From CAIVAT01 sp037137455 (GTDB taxonomy: Bacteria; Bacteroidota; Bacteroidia; Bacteroidales; FEN-979): 14,492 bases of DNA. A program made the translations under genes and the position numbers. The stretch lies in the NCBI GenBank assembly GCA_037137455.1, contig JBAXKG010000061.1, positions 1-14,492 of the forward strand. The letters are read 5' to 3'. Within the stretch, counting starts at the first letter, position 1. Each line of letters starts with the position of its first letter. Of the stretch, positions 7,590 through 14,492 are shown piece after piece. A model generated the notes under the pieces. The model worked only from the letters and a program-made list of their open reading frames with translations. It was not told the origin of the DNA and searched no databases.

Positions 7590-8546
7590 ATGAAAGTCAT
7601 AGACCTGATAAATAAATCGGATAAAACACTTTTTTCTTTTGAGTTGCTTCCCCCTCTGAGAGGAAACAATATCAGCAGTATCTATCGTACCATCGACCCA
7701 TTGATGGAATACAATCCTTCATTTATAAATGTTACATACCACCAGGAGGAGGTAGTATATAAAAAACACGAGAATGGCCTTCTCGAGAAAAGAACGGTCC
7801 GGAAACGTCCGGGAACAGTGGCCATTTCTGCTGCAATCAAATATAAGTATCCATCGGTCGAAGTAGTTCCCCACATCATCTGCGGTGGTTTTACGAAAGA
7901 AGAGACCGAATATGCCCTTATTGATTTCCATTATCTGGGCATTGATAACATCCTGGCATTACGTGGCGATGCGCCGAAAAATCAACGGACCTTCATCCCT
8001 GAAAAAAACGGGCATGCTTTTGCAAACACGCTGGTAGCACAAATTACCGACATGAACAAGGGCAAATACCTGGATGATGAATTGTTGAATACATTCAGTA
8101 CCAAATTCTGTGTTGGCGTGGCCGGATATCCCGAAAAACATATCGAATCGCCTAACCTCGCCTACGATATGAAATACCTGAAAGCCAAGATCGACGCCGG
8201 AGCAGAATATATCATAACCCAGATGTTTTTCGATAACCGGAAATATTTCGATTTTGTGGATGCCTGTCACAAGGAGGGAATAAACGTACCCATAATCCCC
8301 GGACTCAAATCAATTTGTACAATCAAAGAAATAAACGCACTTCCCCAGATATTCAATATTGACATTCCCGATGAGCTTGTTAAAGATATCATGGGATGCA
8401 AAACCAATGAGGATGCTTTTAAAGTCGGCATCGATTGGAGCATCAGGCAATCAGAAGAGCTTATCAGATTCGGGGTTCCGGTGCTTCATTATTTTTCGGT
8501 CGGAATCTCCGAGAATATACGTCAGATCGCAAAAGCAATATTTTAA
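7590..8546 (+). CDS. metF: Methylenetetrahydrofolate reductase
   Basis: The 318-residue FAD enzyme reduces 5,10-methylene- to 5-methyl-tetrahydrofolate, the methyl donor for MetH encoded just upstream. Family features are LFSFELLPP near the N-terminus (the Glu of the first barrel strand, residue 19), VTYHQEE, a PHIICGGFTKEE segment, ILALRGDAPK (the FAD/folate-binding Asp loop, about 127-136), CVGVAGYPEKH, and DAGAEYIITQMFFDN (QMFFD, pterin-binding Gln). It is about 20 residues longer than E. coli MetF, partly through a charged stretch near KKHENGLLEKR, which I take to be a normal variant. It begins 2 bp after the metH stop, so the two are surely co-transcribed. The GGGP-synthase gene follows after 9 bp. 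Confidence 0.96.
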   Translation: MKVIDLINKSDKTLFSFELLPPLRGNNISSIYRTIDPLMEYNPSFINVTYHQEEVVYKKHENGLLEKRTVRKRPGTVAISAAIKYKYPSVEVVPHIICGGFTKEETEYALIDFHYLGIDNILALRGDAPKNQRTFIPEKNGHAFANTLVAQITDMNKGKYLDDELLNTFSTKFCVGVAGYPEKHIESPNLAYDMKYLKAKIDAGAEYIITQMFFDNRKYFDFVDACHKEGINVPIIPGLKSICTIKEINALPQIFNIDIPDELVKDIMGCKTNEDAFKVGIDWSIRQSEELIRFGVPVLHYFSVGISENIRQIAKAIF

Positions 8547-8555
8547 GCTGTTCAT

Positions 8556-9284
8556 ATGAGCAACTATCAAAAACTACAGAAGGAAGCTTCTGAAGGAAAA
8601 AAGAAATTTGCAGTTCTGATCGATCCTGATAAATACACCCTGGAATCGTTGGGACGGGTTGTAAAACTATCTGTTGATGCATGTGTTGATTATTTTTTTT
8701 TAGGTGGAAGTTTATTACTAAAAGACAACATTGAACTATTTATATCCTATATCAGGCGCCATTCGGATATTCCGGTATTGCTTTTTCCGGGAAATAATAT
8801 ACAGCTAAATAACAAGGCTGATGGAATTCTTCTGCTGTCGCTTATCTCAGGACGAAACCCTGATATGTTGATTGGACGGCATGTGATATCAGCTCCATAT
8901 TTAAAAGCCAGCAGCCTTGAGATTATCTCCACCGGATATATGTTGATCGAAAGCGGCTGTTCTACTTCTGTAACTTACATGAGTAATACCTTTCCTATTC
9001 CTTCGAACAAAGTAGATATTGCATGGTGCACCGCATTCGCAGGCGAAATGCTGGGAATGAAACTGATTTATATGGATGCCGGAAGCGGAGCTCAAAATCC
9101 GGTTCCAGCATCGATGATAAGCAAAGTGAAAGAATCCATCACACTTCCATTGATCATCGGCGGGGGAATTTCAACGCCCGAACTTGCAAAAGCCGCCTTC
9201 GATGCAGGCGCCGATGTAGTGGTGGTTGGCAACGCAATCGAAAAGGACCCCGCCCTTATTACACGGATTGCAGCGGTAAGATAA
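8556..9284 (+). CDS. Geranylgeranylglyceryl/heptaprenylglyceryl phosphate synthase family
   Basis: This 242-residue TIM-barrel prenyltransferase joins an all-trans polyprenyl diphosphate to sn-glycerol-1-phosphate through an ether bond, the first committed step of archaeal lipids. Motifs include AVLIDPDK (19-26, with metal-binding Asp), FLGGSLL, STGYMLIESG (125-134, catalytic-region Tyr128 and Glu132), YMDAGSGAQNPVP and the phosphate-binding IIGGGIST (200-207) with ADVVVVGNAIEKD. From memory, Bacteroidota commonly carry this group II form, and several were shown biochemically to make geranylgeranyl products, though their cellular role is unsettled. The prenyl chain length cannot be read from the sequence here. 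It closes the tight metH-metF run (9-bp gap). It has no metabolic tie to methionine, so the linkage may be shared expression only. Confidence 0.93.
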   Translation: MSNYQKLQKEASEGKKKFAVLIDPDKYTLESLGRVVKLSVDACVDYFFLGGSLLLKDNIELFISYIRRHSDIPVLLFPGNNIQLNNKADGILLLSLISGRNPDMLIGRHVISAPYLKASSLEIISTGYMLIESGCSTSVTYMSNTFPIPSNKVDIAWCTAFAGEMLGMKLIYMDAGSGAQNPVPASMISKVKESITLPLIIGGGISTPELAKAAFDAGADVVVVGNAIEKDPALITRIAAVR

Positions 9285-9343
9285 CACAACTCTCTCAATG
9301 GCAAAATATGATTCGTTCTTTTAAATCATAAATCGTAAATTCT

Positions 9344-11530
9344 ATGTTTATGTTCAAACTTCCATCCCTCCTGGGGCTCACCTTGCTCCTTCACTTATGT
9401 GCCATGGCCCAGTCCCGGCTTCTCACTATCGAAGAGGCCTCAAATATGAACCCGAAGCTGAATCCGGCAAATCTCACCCAGCTCCAGTGGCTCCCTGAAA
9501 CCCGGCAATATGTGTGGATAGCAAAAAACAGCCTGATCAAAGGGAACACGACAAACGCCGCGCGGGATACCATAATACGCCTTTCCGAAATAAACCTGAT
9601 CCTGAAAATGAACAAGCAGGACACCCTGAAACGATTTCCTTCCGCAACCTTTCGAACTTCCGATCAGTTTTACTACAACAATGGCAACAAGCTGTTTATC
9701 TGTGATCTCCTGAGAAATACGGTTACTGTAGAGAATTCCTGGAATGACAAAGCCGAAAACCCCGATGTCAATAAGGGTAACTACCTGGTGGCATACACCG
9801 TGAATAACAACCTCTATATTTCGGAAAAAGGAAGGGAGACGGCCATCACCAATGAAAAAAACCCTGGGATTGTCTATGGATCTAACAGGGTGCACCGCAA
9901 TGAATTTGGCATTAATAAAGGAACGTTCTGGTCGCCAAATGGTCATTTTCTGGCTTTTTACCGCATGGACGAAACTATGGTTACCGACTATCCACTTGTC
10001 GACATCACCCAACGAATTGCGACTGTCAAACCTACAAAATACCCAATGGCAGGCATGACAAGCCACAAAGTCACTCTCGGGATTTATTCAGTTGCCACCG
10101 GTAAAACCATATATGTGCAAACCGACTCAACCGCAATAACAGATCAGGTATCCGGAACCGGGCATAAGGTTTCCCCAATCGAATATCTGACCAACATCAC
10201 CTGGGGTCCCGATGAGAAATTCATATATATCGCTACGCTCAACCGCGATCAGAATTTTATGCAACTTAACCAATATGATGCATCAACAGGAAAATATGTT
10301 GCAACCCTGTTTGAAGAAAAAAATGAGAGTTATGTCGAACCGCTGCAGGGCCCGAAATTCATTAATAATGATTCCGGAATGTTCATCTGGGAAAGCCGGC
10401 GCGATGGGAACAATCATCTATATCTTTACGATATCAAAGGAAACCTGATCAAACAACTAACCAAAGGCCCCTGGGAGGTAACCGATTTTCTGCAATTTGA
10501 CGAAGCCGGCGCCTGGGCATTCTTCATCTGCAATAAAGACAATCCCCTCGATCGCCAGCTTTACAAGGTCGATTTGAAAAAAGGAGATATTTTTAACATT
10601 ACAAAACAGCCAGGAACCCATGATGCAAAAGTATCAGACGATGGTCTTTTTGTGCTTGACATTTTCAATAGTCCCCTAATTGCCCGTCAGATTGAACTGC
10701 TTAATGATAAAGGAAATAAGTTACAAACTTTGCTCGCCAATGTCAATCCTCTGAAAGAATATAAACTCGGGCAAACGTCGATTTTCAAACTTAAAAACCA
10801 GGATAGTACGGATCTTTACTGCCGCCTTATCAAACCGGCAGATTTTACTCCGGAAAAAAGATACCCGGTGATTATCTATGTTTACGGAGGACCTCATTCG
10901 CAACTGGTCACAAATTCATGGCTGGGTGGCGCCGGGTTATTCCTCAACTACCTGGCCGATCTGGGATATGTGGTCTTTACCCTCGATAACCGCGGAACAT
11001 CAGGCCGGGGACGAGACTTTGAGCAGGCCATCTTCCGCAACCTGGGCATCAACGAGGTATCCGATCAGATGACCGGCGTGAAATGGCTCAAATCATTGCC
11101 TTTTGTTGATTCCACAAGGATTGGAATTAATGGTTGGAGCTATGGCGGTTTCATGACCATTTCGATGTTCCTGAAACATCCACAAGCATTTAAAGTTGCA
11201 GTATGCGGCGGTCCGGTTACCGACTGGAAATATTATGAAGTAATGTACGGCGAACGCTATATGGACACCCCCGAAACCAACCCTGAAGGCTATAAAAATG
11301 CCAGCCTGCTCAATTATACCAAAAATCTTAAAGGCAAATTGCTTATCATCCACGATGACCAGGATGATACTGTTGTTCCTCAGAATTCGCTCTCATTTCT
11401 GAAAAAATGTGTGGATGAAGGCAAACAGGTCGATTTTTTCTTCTATCCGGGCCACCCACACAATGTCAGGGGAAAGGACCGGGTACATTTAAACCAGAAA
11501 ATGGTGCAATATTTTCAGGAGAATTTGTAG
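9344..11530 (+). CDS. ptpA: Secreted S9 prolyl tripeptidyl peptidase (PtpA-like)
   Basis: The 728-residue serine peptidase of the DPP-IV branch has a signal peptide with a likely cut after AMA (residue 22), a DPP-IV beta-propeller (about 30-470) and a C-terminal alpha/beta-hydrolase. The catalytic triad is Ser599 (GWSYGGF), Asp674 (HDDQDDTVVP) and His706 (GHPHN). It matches Porphyromonas gingivalis PtpA, as I remember it, almost throughout: HRNEFGINKGTFWSP, LAFYRMDETMV, YPMAGM, WYEVTDF-like and YYEVMYGERY segments. Glu632 is equivalent to the PtpA residue that binds the substrate N-terminus. PtpA removes X-X-Pro tripeptides, so a role in periplasmic or surface peptide feeding is likely. Start: ATG 9344 or the in-frame ATG 9350; both keep the signal peptide. 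It lies 59 bp after the GGGP-synthase gene with no clear promoter between. Confidence 0.85.
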   Translation: MFMFKLPSLLGLTLLLHLCAMAQSRLLTIEEASNMNPKLNPANLTQLQWLPETRQYVWIAKNSLIKGNTTNAARDTIIRLSEINLILKMNKQDTLKRFPSATFRTSDQFYYNNGNKLFICDLLRNTVTVENSWNDKAENPDVNKGNYLVAYTVNNNLYISEKGRETAITNEKNPGIVYGSNRVHRNEFGINKGTFWSPNGHFLAFYRMDETMVTDYPLVDITQRIATVKPTKYPMAGMTSHKVTLGIYSVATGKTIYVQTDSTAITDQVSGTGHKVSPIEYLTNITWGPDEKFIYIATLNRDQNFMQLNQYDASTGKYVATLFEEKNESYVEPLQGPKFINNDSGMFIWESRRDGNNHLYLYDIKGNLIKQLTKGPWEVTDFLQFDEAGAWAFFICNKDNPLDRQLYKVDLKKGDIFNITKQPGTHDAKVSDDGLFVLDIFNSPLIARQIELLNDKGNKLQTLLANVNPLKEYKLGQTSIFKLKNQDSTDLYCRLIKPADFTPEKRYPVIIYVYGGPHSQLVTNSWLGGAGLFLNYLADLGYVVFTLDNRGTSGRGRDFEQAIFRNLGINEVSDQMTGVKWLKSLPFVDSTRIGINGWSYGGFMTISMFLKHPQAFKVAVCGGPVTDWKYYEVMYGERYMDTPETNPEGYKNASLLNYTKNLKGKLLIIHDDQDDTVVPQNSLSFLKKCVDEGKQVDFFFYPGHPHNVRGKDRVHLNQKMVQYFQENL

Positions 11531-11649
11531 TTATCAACAAGGGTATTATGAGTTTTATTATTGTTGAAGTCATTTAAACATTTTCATTCAAAAACAGCAA
11601 TAGTTGAAAAAAAATCGTAACTTGGCAGGAATCCCATAAAATACATTCT

Positions 11650-11862
11650 GTGAAAAACAACCAAACAAGGAAGAACGACGTATTGACAAACAGGATGAAC
11701 CAGGCCAATCACCGGCTCAGTGTTCCAAACTCAAAATTATTGACAGGGTCGGTGACCGATAAATTTCCCATTGTACTTGATGGCGGTAAAACAATTATTT
11801 TTATATCTGATAAAGAAAGGGAATCGGAAATAAGGGCAAGGTATGGAGTGCGAAGGAGATAG
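11650..11862 (+). CDS. Small conserved-looking hypothetical protein
   Basis: This 70-residue frame starts at GTG 11650, with ATG 11695 as a shorter alternative start (55 residues). The N-terminal third is basic and polar (KNNQTRKNDVLTNRMNQANHRL). The rest reads like a real small folded domain: LTGSVTDKFPIVLDGG, TIIFISDKERESEIRARYG and a basic RRR end. There is no signal peptide, membrane segment or cysteine. I recall similar short Bacteroidota proteins with a KFPVVLDDGKT-type core but know no function. It stands alone, 119 bp after the peptidase and about 365 bp before the lipoprotein. A near-match to a -7 element (TAACTTGG, 11618-11625) precedes it. It could instead be a chance frame. Confidence 0.55.
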   Translation: MKNNQTRKNDVLTNRMNQANHRLSVPNSKLLTGSVTDKFPIVLDGGKTIIFISDKERESEIRARYGVRRR

Positions 11863-12156
11863 GCATTCACTAATGTCGTTGAAGTAATCTTACAATAAAT
11901 CAAGTATTTTAGGAAGAAAAACGATAAATCCTTGCATTATGATCTTCTTTGATTTAGATCTTTAATCCGTTGAAGGCCTGTCCAAAACTTTTTATTCTTT
12001 GTTTTATAGTGAATTTTTGATGCTTCATTTAAGTTTCTTTGATGCCCTCAGGATCCAATGCACCTAAATGTTTGGATTGCCGGCGCTGATCATTTTGTAA
12101 AGTTCTGAAATATTTACCATCATCCCGATATTTAAGTACACCCAAATCAAGAAAAA
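11863..12156. other. Intergenic stretch without a recognised gene
   Basis: About 294 bp between the small hypothetical gene and the lipoprotein promoter. No credible frame is present on either strand. The one longer minus-strand frame overlaps the promoter and signal peptide of the lipoprotein. A 6-bp inverted repeat (ATCCAA 12053-12058, TTGGAT 12072-12077) is the only structure, and it lacks a T-run. Confidence 0.6.
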
Positions 12157-12188
12157 TTTGGTTTTGAGAACACCATAATGTATATTTG
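12157..12188 (+). promoter_or_regulatory. Promoter of the unknown lipoprotein gene
   Basis: TTTG at 12157-12160, then 20 bp, then TATATTTG at 12181-12188. This fits the Bacteroidota sigma-ABfr pattern TTTG-N19-21-TAnnTTTG fully, and is the only complete two-part match seen in the window. It places the transcript start a few bases after 12188, leaving about 35 nt before the ATG at 12228. It argues against the upstream TTG (12186) as a start codon. Confidence 0.75.
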
Positions 12189-12227
12189 TATCGTAACCGG
12201 CATCATATTCATTCAAAACCTTATTGT

Positions 12228-12878
12228 ATGAAAAAACTATTTGTTTTAATGGCCATATTATCGGTTTTAGTCTTATCCCATTCATGTAAAAAAGATACAA
12301 CCGCTGATGTTACCGACATTGAGGGCGCCCAATCATCTATGGGAGTCGTTGGAACACTGGTTCATGGCTCCGCCTTATCGAGTGTTGGAATCACCGGACT
12401 CACTGCCTCGGTAGTCTCACTGTCGAATGGTATTTCTTCATATTCAGGCAGTTGCAATGTTACAAATCCGACCATTAAAAACATTCTTTCCAATATTCCC
12501 GGAATCACTATCAATGGAGATAGTGTTTCAGGTAGCGGTTTTCAATTTAAATCAACAGTTGAAGGGGTGCAAAGTTATGTGGGATTGGCTCCCGGCGTTC
12601 TGGTGAAATATGCTTCAAATGTTGGCGATACATATCCTGTTGGTTCTACCGGGAGATTACGAACAGTGATCAGCAAATCCACAACGGATGACTATTTCTA
12701 CGGTTTTATGCTGATTAAGGTTATGGAAATCGAAGAACCCACCAGCGGATTGAAAAGTTTAGGTGTCTCCAAAATAACCTACGTGGCAAACCATAAATTC
12801 GGATTGGTAGGAATTCTATTTAATTTCACAGACGGAACCTCTGCCAAATTTCAGGTAACCACAAGTTCTACTAATTAA
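12228..12878 (+). CDS. Unrecognised lipoprotein
   Basis: The start is ATG 12228, giving a 216-residue protein that begins with a textbook lipoprotein signal (MKKLFVLMAILSVLVLSHSC, lipidated Cys20). An in-frame TTG at 12186 lies within the promoter and is not a plausible start. After Cys20 come KKD and a short acidic linker. The rest is rich in Ser, Gly, Val and Thr, with alternating hydrophobic residues suggesting beta structure (GVVGTLVHGSALSSVGITGL, YGFMLIKVMEIEEP, SKITYVANHKFGLVGILFNF). There is one other cysteine (Cys76). No enzyme motif or known domain is visible to me. An envelope or surface location is inferred from the signal only. The membrane-protein gene starts 25 bp downstream and may be on the same transcript. 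Confidence 0.85.
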   Translation: MKKLFVLMAILSVLVLSHSCKKDTTADVTDIEGAQSSMGVVGTLVHGSALSSVGITGLTASVVSLSNGISSYSGSCNVTNPTIKNILSNIPGITINGDSVSGSGFQFKSTVEGVQSYVGLAPGVLVKYASNVGDTYPVGSTGRLRTVISKSTTDDYFYGFMLIKVMEIEEPTSGLKSLGVSKITYVANHKFGLVGILFNFTDGTSAKFQVTTSSTN

Positions 12879-12903
12879 AACAAACCCCATTCCCTGAATG
12901 TAG

Positions 12904-13365
12904 ATGAATCATTTTCTTTTACCCCACAAATTTAAATGGATCGGGGCATTTTTGGTTTTTGCTGGTCTTGTAGGATTGATTTTCTATATTTGGTTTGATT
13001 TCAGATTGATCCTTCCGGTTTTTGCCATTTTCTCGTCGTTTCTTGAAGTTAAGATTTTTGCGACCGTGCAGACTAATGTTGCAGATGAGTTGCTTTTATT
13101 ATCATTCCTTTCAGGGTTCTTTTTTTTGGTATTCTCAAAAGAGAAAAGTGAAAGTGAAAGTTTGGATCAAATACGTTTCATGGCATTTTCGAGGTCAATC
13201 CTGGCAAATACAGTTTTACTTTTGTTTTCAATCCTGTTTATTTATGGGAATGGGTTCCTTGCTATAATTCTTTTGAACCTTTTCTCCATATTCATTTTTT
13301 ATCTGATCTTTTTTTATTTTTTGAAACGAAAGGAATTTAACTCTTTAAAAGGGGGAAAATCATGA
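12904..13365 (+). CDS. Multi-span inner-membrane protein, unknown function
   Basis: The 153-residue, strongly hydrophobic protein has likely membrane spans at about 13-31, 62-78, 97-115 and 117-140, with a possible re-entrant segment at 35-49. A polar loop, FSKEKSESESLDQIRFMAFS (about 77-96), separates the two halves, and the C-terminus is basic. The pattern of FSKEK, an acidic run, LR or IR, then N...YG...N.F recalls a small Bacteroidota membrane family that, from memory, is usually followed directly by an HTH regulator gene. Here the stop (TGA 13363-13365) overlaps an ATG in the usual ATGA arrangement, but that ATG opens only a 30-codon frame. The function is unknown. The gene is 25 bp after the lipoprotein and converges on the histidine kinase. 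Confidence 0.75.
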   Translation: MNHFLLPHKFKWIGAFLVFAGLVGLIFYIWFDFRLILPVFAIFSSFLEVKIFATVQTNVADELLLLSFLSGFFFLVFSKEKSESESLDQIRFMAFSRSILANTVLLLFSILFIYGNGFLAIILLNLFSIFIFYLIFFYFLKRKEFNSLKGGKS

Positions 13366-13470
13366 AATCGATTTTATATGGGGGAGTACGACACCTTCTG
13401 GAATTTGGATTACCCGCATGTGAAAGTTGCCGGTCTCTTTGGGTTATTTCTTAATATGCTTTTGTATTAA
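13362..13470 (+). pseudogene. Possible remnant of a lost downstream gene
   Basis: An ATG overlaps the stop of the membrane-protein gene (ATGA, 13362-13365) but its frame ends after 30 codons at TAA 13452-13454. In the membrane protein's own frame, after the TGA, another 30-codon stretch from ATG 13378 to TAA 13468-13470 reads GEYDTFWNLDYPHV then a hydrophobic tail. That stretch looks protein-like, but I do not recognise it. It overlaps the 3' end of the convergent kinase gene. It may be leftover coding DNA or chance. Confidence 0.25.
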
Positions 13471-14492
13471 CCCCACCAATTCATCTTTGTCAATGGGTTT
13501 TGAAATGTAGTCGTTGCATCCTGCATCTATGGCTTTTTGCCTGTCACCTGAAAGTCCATAAGCTGTTTGTGCAATAATGATTACCTCCTTGTTAAACTGA
13601 CGGATTTGCCGAGTGGCTTCATATCCGCCCATTCCGGGCATCCTGATATCCATCAGAACCAAATCAATATCAGGGTTATCACGGCAAGCCTCAATGGCTT
13701 CAAATCCGGTTTCTGTATGTAAGATTTCATGGTTGTTTTTTTTGAGTATTGAGGTGATCAGGAAATTCGAGTTTTCGTCGTCTTCGACAATTAATATTTT
13801 CAGGTTTTTAATTTGAGCTTCCATATCTTTTGCAGAAGCAACATTTGCAATAGCGCGTTGTTCCTGCTTGTTTGTATTGTATGGAATGGTGAAATAAAAT
13901 ATGGAGCCTTTTCCAGGTTCACTATCTACCCGGATTATTCCACCCAGCATTTCAACATACGCTTTGGTAATTGATAATCCCAGACCAGCCCCCTGATAAG
14001 CATGTGTATCGAAAATATCAGCCTGAATAAATCGTTCGAATATGGCTTCCTGCCGGTTTTTGGCAATTCCAATACCTGTGTCTTTCACAAAAAACTCAAG
14101 GTATTCTCCCTTTTTCTCATACCCAAATTCAATTGAACCTTCAAAGGTATATTTAATGGCATTTTTGACGAGGTTGGTCAAAATGGCATAGATTTTTTCA
14201 CGGTCTGTTTCAATGATCGCTTCCTTTGTCGTCAGAGAATTTTTAAAGAATAATTGCATTCCCTTAACTTCAACTTCTGGTTTGAAGAAGGTATAAATAT
14301 ATTCTATCTGCTCGTTAATATTCGACTCCTTGAGGACAACGTCCATCAGCCCGGCTTCAATTTTTGAAATGTCAACAATATCGTTGATGATGTTGAGCAT
14401 ACGGGCACCACTTTTCTCGATGATGCGGATGTAATTTTGCTGCTCCTCACCTGTCAGGCCAGGTTCTTTCAAAAGTGAGGCAAAACCCAGGA
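13444..14492 (-). CDS. Hybrid sensor histidine kinase/response regulator, C-terminal part (runs off right edge)
   Basis: The frame is open through the right edge: before the TTG at 14472-14470 the codons read LGFASL, so that TTG is internal and the true start is beyond the window. The visible part starts inside the HisKA helix pair (LLKEPGL, IIEKSGARMLNIINDIVDIS); the phospho-accepting His should lie just outside. An HATPase_c domain follows with N box NLVKNAIKYT, G1 DTGIGIA, F box IFERFIQAD and G2 GAGLGLS. A C-terminal receiver domain (ILIVEDDENS, VLMDIRMPG, AQTAYG, DYISKPID) ends the protein. Its phospho-acceptor Asp is encoded at 13648-13650, with the conserved Lys in SKP. All ATP-binding and receiver key residues seen are intact. 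Such kinases sense a signal and pass phosphate to the attached receiver; the sensor part is missing, so the signal is unknown. No DNA-binding output domain is present. Confidence 0.93.
   Translation of the reverse strand, partial: LGFASLLKEPGLTGEEQQNYIRIIEKSGARMLNIINDIVDISKIEAGLMDVVLKESNINEQIEYIYTFFKPEVEVKGMQLFFKNSLTTKEAIIETDREKIYAILTNLVKNAIKYTFEGSIEFGYEKKGEYLEFFVKDTGIGIAKNRQEAIFERFIQADIFDTHAYQGAGLGLSITKAYVEMLGGIIRVDSEPGKGSIFYFTIPYNTNKQEQRAIANVASAKDMEAQIKNLKILIVEDDENSNFLITSILKKNNHEILHTETGFEAIEACRDNPDIDLVLMDIRMPGMGGYEATRQIRQFNKEVIIIAQTAYGLSGDRQKAIDAGCNDYISKPIDKDELVGLIQKHIKK

Noticed and set aside
9440..10066. 208-codon minus-strand frame inside the peptidase gene
   Set aside because: It lies wholly within ptpA, whose catalytic and propeller motifs are intact. 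The antisense product shows no domain.
11534..11567. TCAACAA / TTGTTGA inverted repeat after the peptidase as a terminator
   Set aside because: The stem is 7 weak base pairs with a 20-nt loop, and no T-run follows it.
12186..12227. TTG at 12186 as the start of the lipoprotein
   Set aside because: The codon overlaps the -7 element and would put 14 polar residues before a perfect signal peptide that starts at ATG 12228.
12064..12300. 78-codon minus-strand frame across the lipoprotein start
   Set aside because: It overlaps the two-part promoter and the signal-peptide codons of a better supported gene, and its product resembles no family.
14470..14472. TTG at 14472-14470 as the start of the histidine kinase
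   Set aside because: The frame stays open to the window edge and the upstream codons continue the HisKA domain, so the gene is cut by the window rather than short.

Overview
The window looks like chromosomal DNA from a member of the Bacteroidota, probably an environmental or anaerobic Bacteroidales-type lineage. The signs are a TonB-dependent receptor with a carboxypeptidase-regulatory-like N-terminal domain, a prolyl tripeptidyl peptidase resembling the Porphyromonas enzyme, lipoproteins with Cys-Lys-Lys starts, a bacterial geranylgeranylglyceryl-phosphate synthase, no obvious Shine-Dalgarno sites, and several matches to the Bacteroidota -7 element TAnnTTTG. No RNA gene, insertion sequence, CRISPR array or phage gene was seen.

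Layout. Left edge (1-901, minus): N-terminal 300 codons of a TonB-dependent outer-membrane receptor that runs off the window. It diverges, across a 321-bp AT-rich spacer, from a small lipoprotein with a Rieske-like fold lacking both Rieske histidines (1223-1669, plus). This converges on S-adenosylhomocysteinase (ahcY, 1687-3108, minus). Across a 112-bp spacer holding two facing-away promoters, ahcY diverges from a tight plus-strand cluster: Sfp-type 4'-phosphopantetheinyl transferase, cobalamin-dependent methionine synthase (metH), methylenetetrahydrofolate reductase (metF) and a GGGP-synthase family protein. After 59 bp comes a secreted S9 prolyl tripeptidyl peptidase (9344-11530).

The centre is coherent. 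AhcY splits S-adenosylhomocysteine to homocysteine, MetF makes 5-methyl-tetrahydrofolate, and MetH uses it to remethylate homocysteine to methionine. The activated-methyl cycle is therefore encoded on both sides of one divergent promoter region. The phosphopantetheinyl transferase and GGGP synthase share the transcription unit but not the pathway.

The right part (11531-14492) is less dense. It holds a 70-codon hypothetical gene, an unrecognised lipoprotein behind a good promoter, a multi-span membrane protein, and, converging from the right edge, the 3' end of a hybrid histidine kinase/response regulator.

Most of the region is ordinary core metabolism and I see no clear new system. The observations most worth a second look are a 7-bp tandem repeat inserted in frame in metH, the histidine-less Rieske-like lipoprotein, and the membrane-protein gene that seems to have lost its usual downstream partner.
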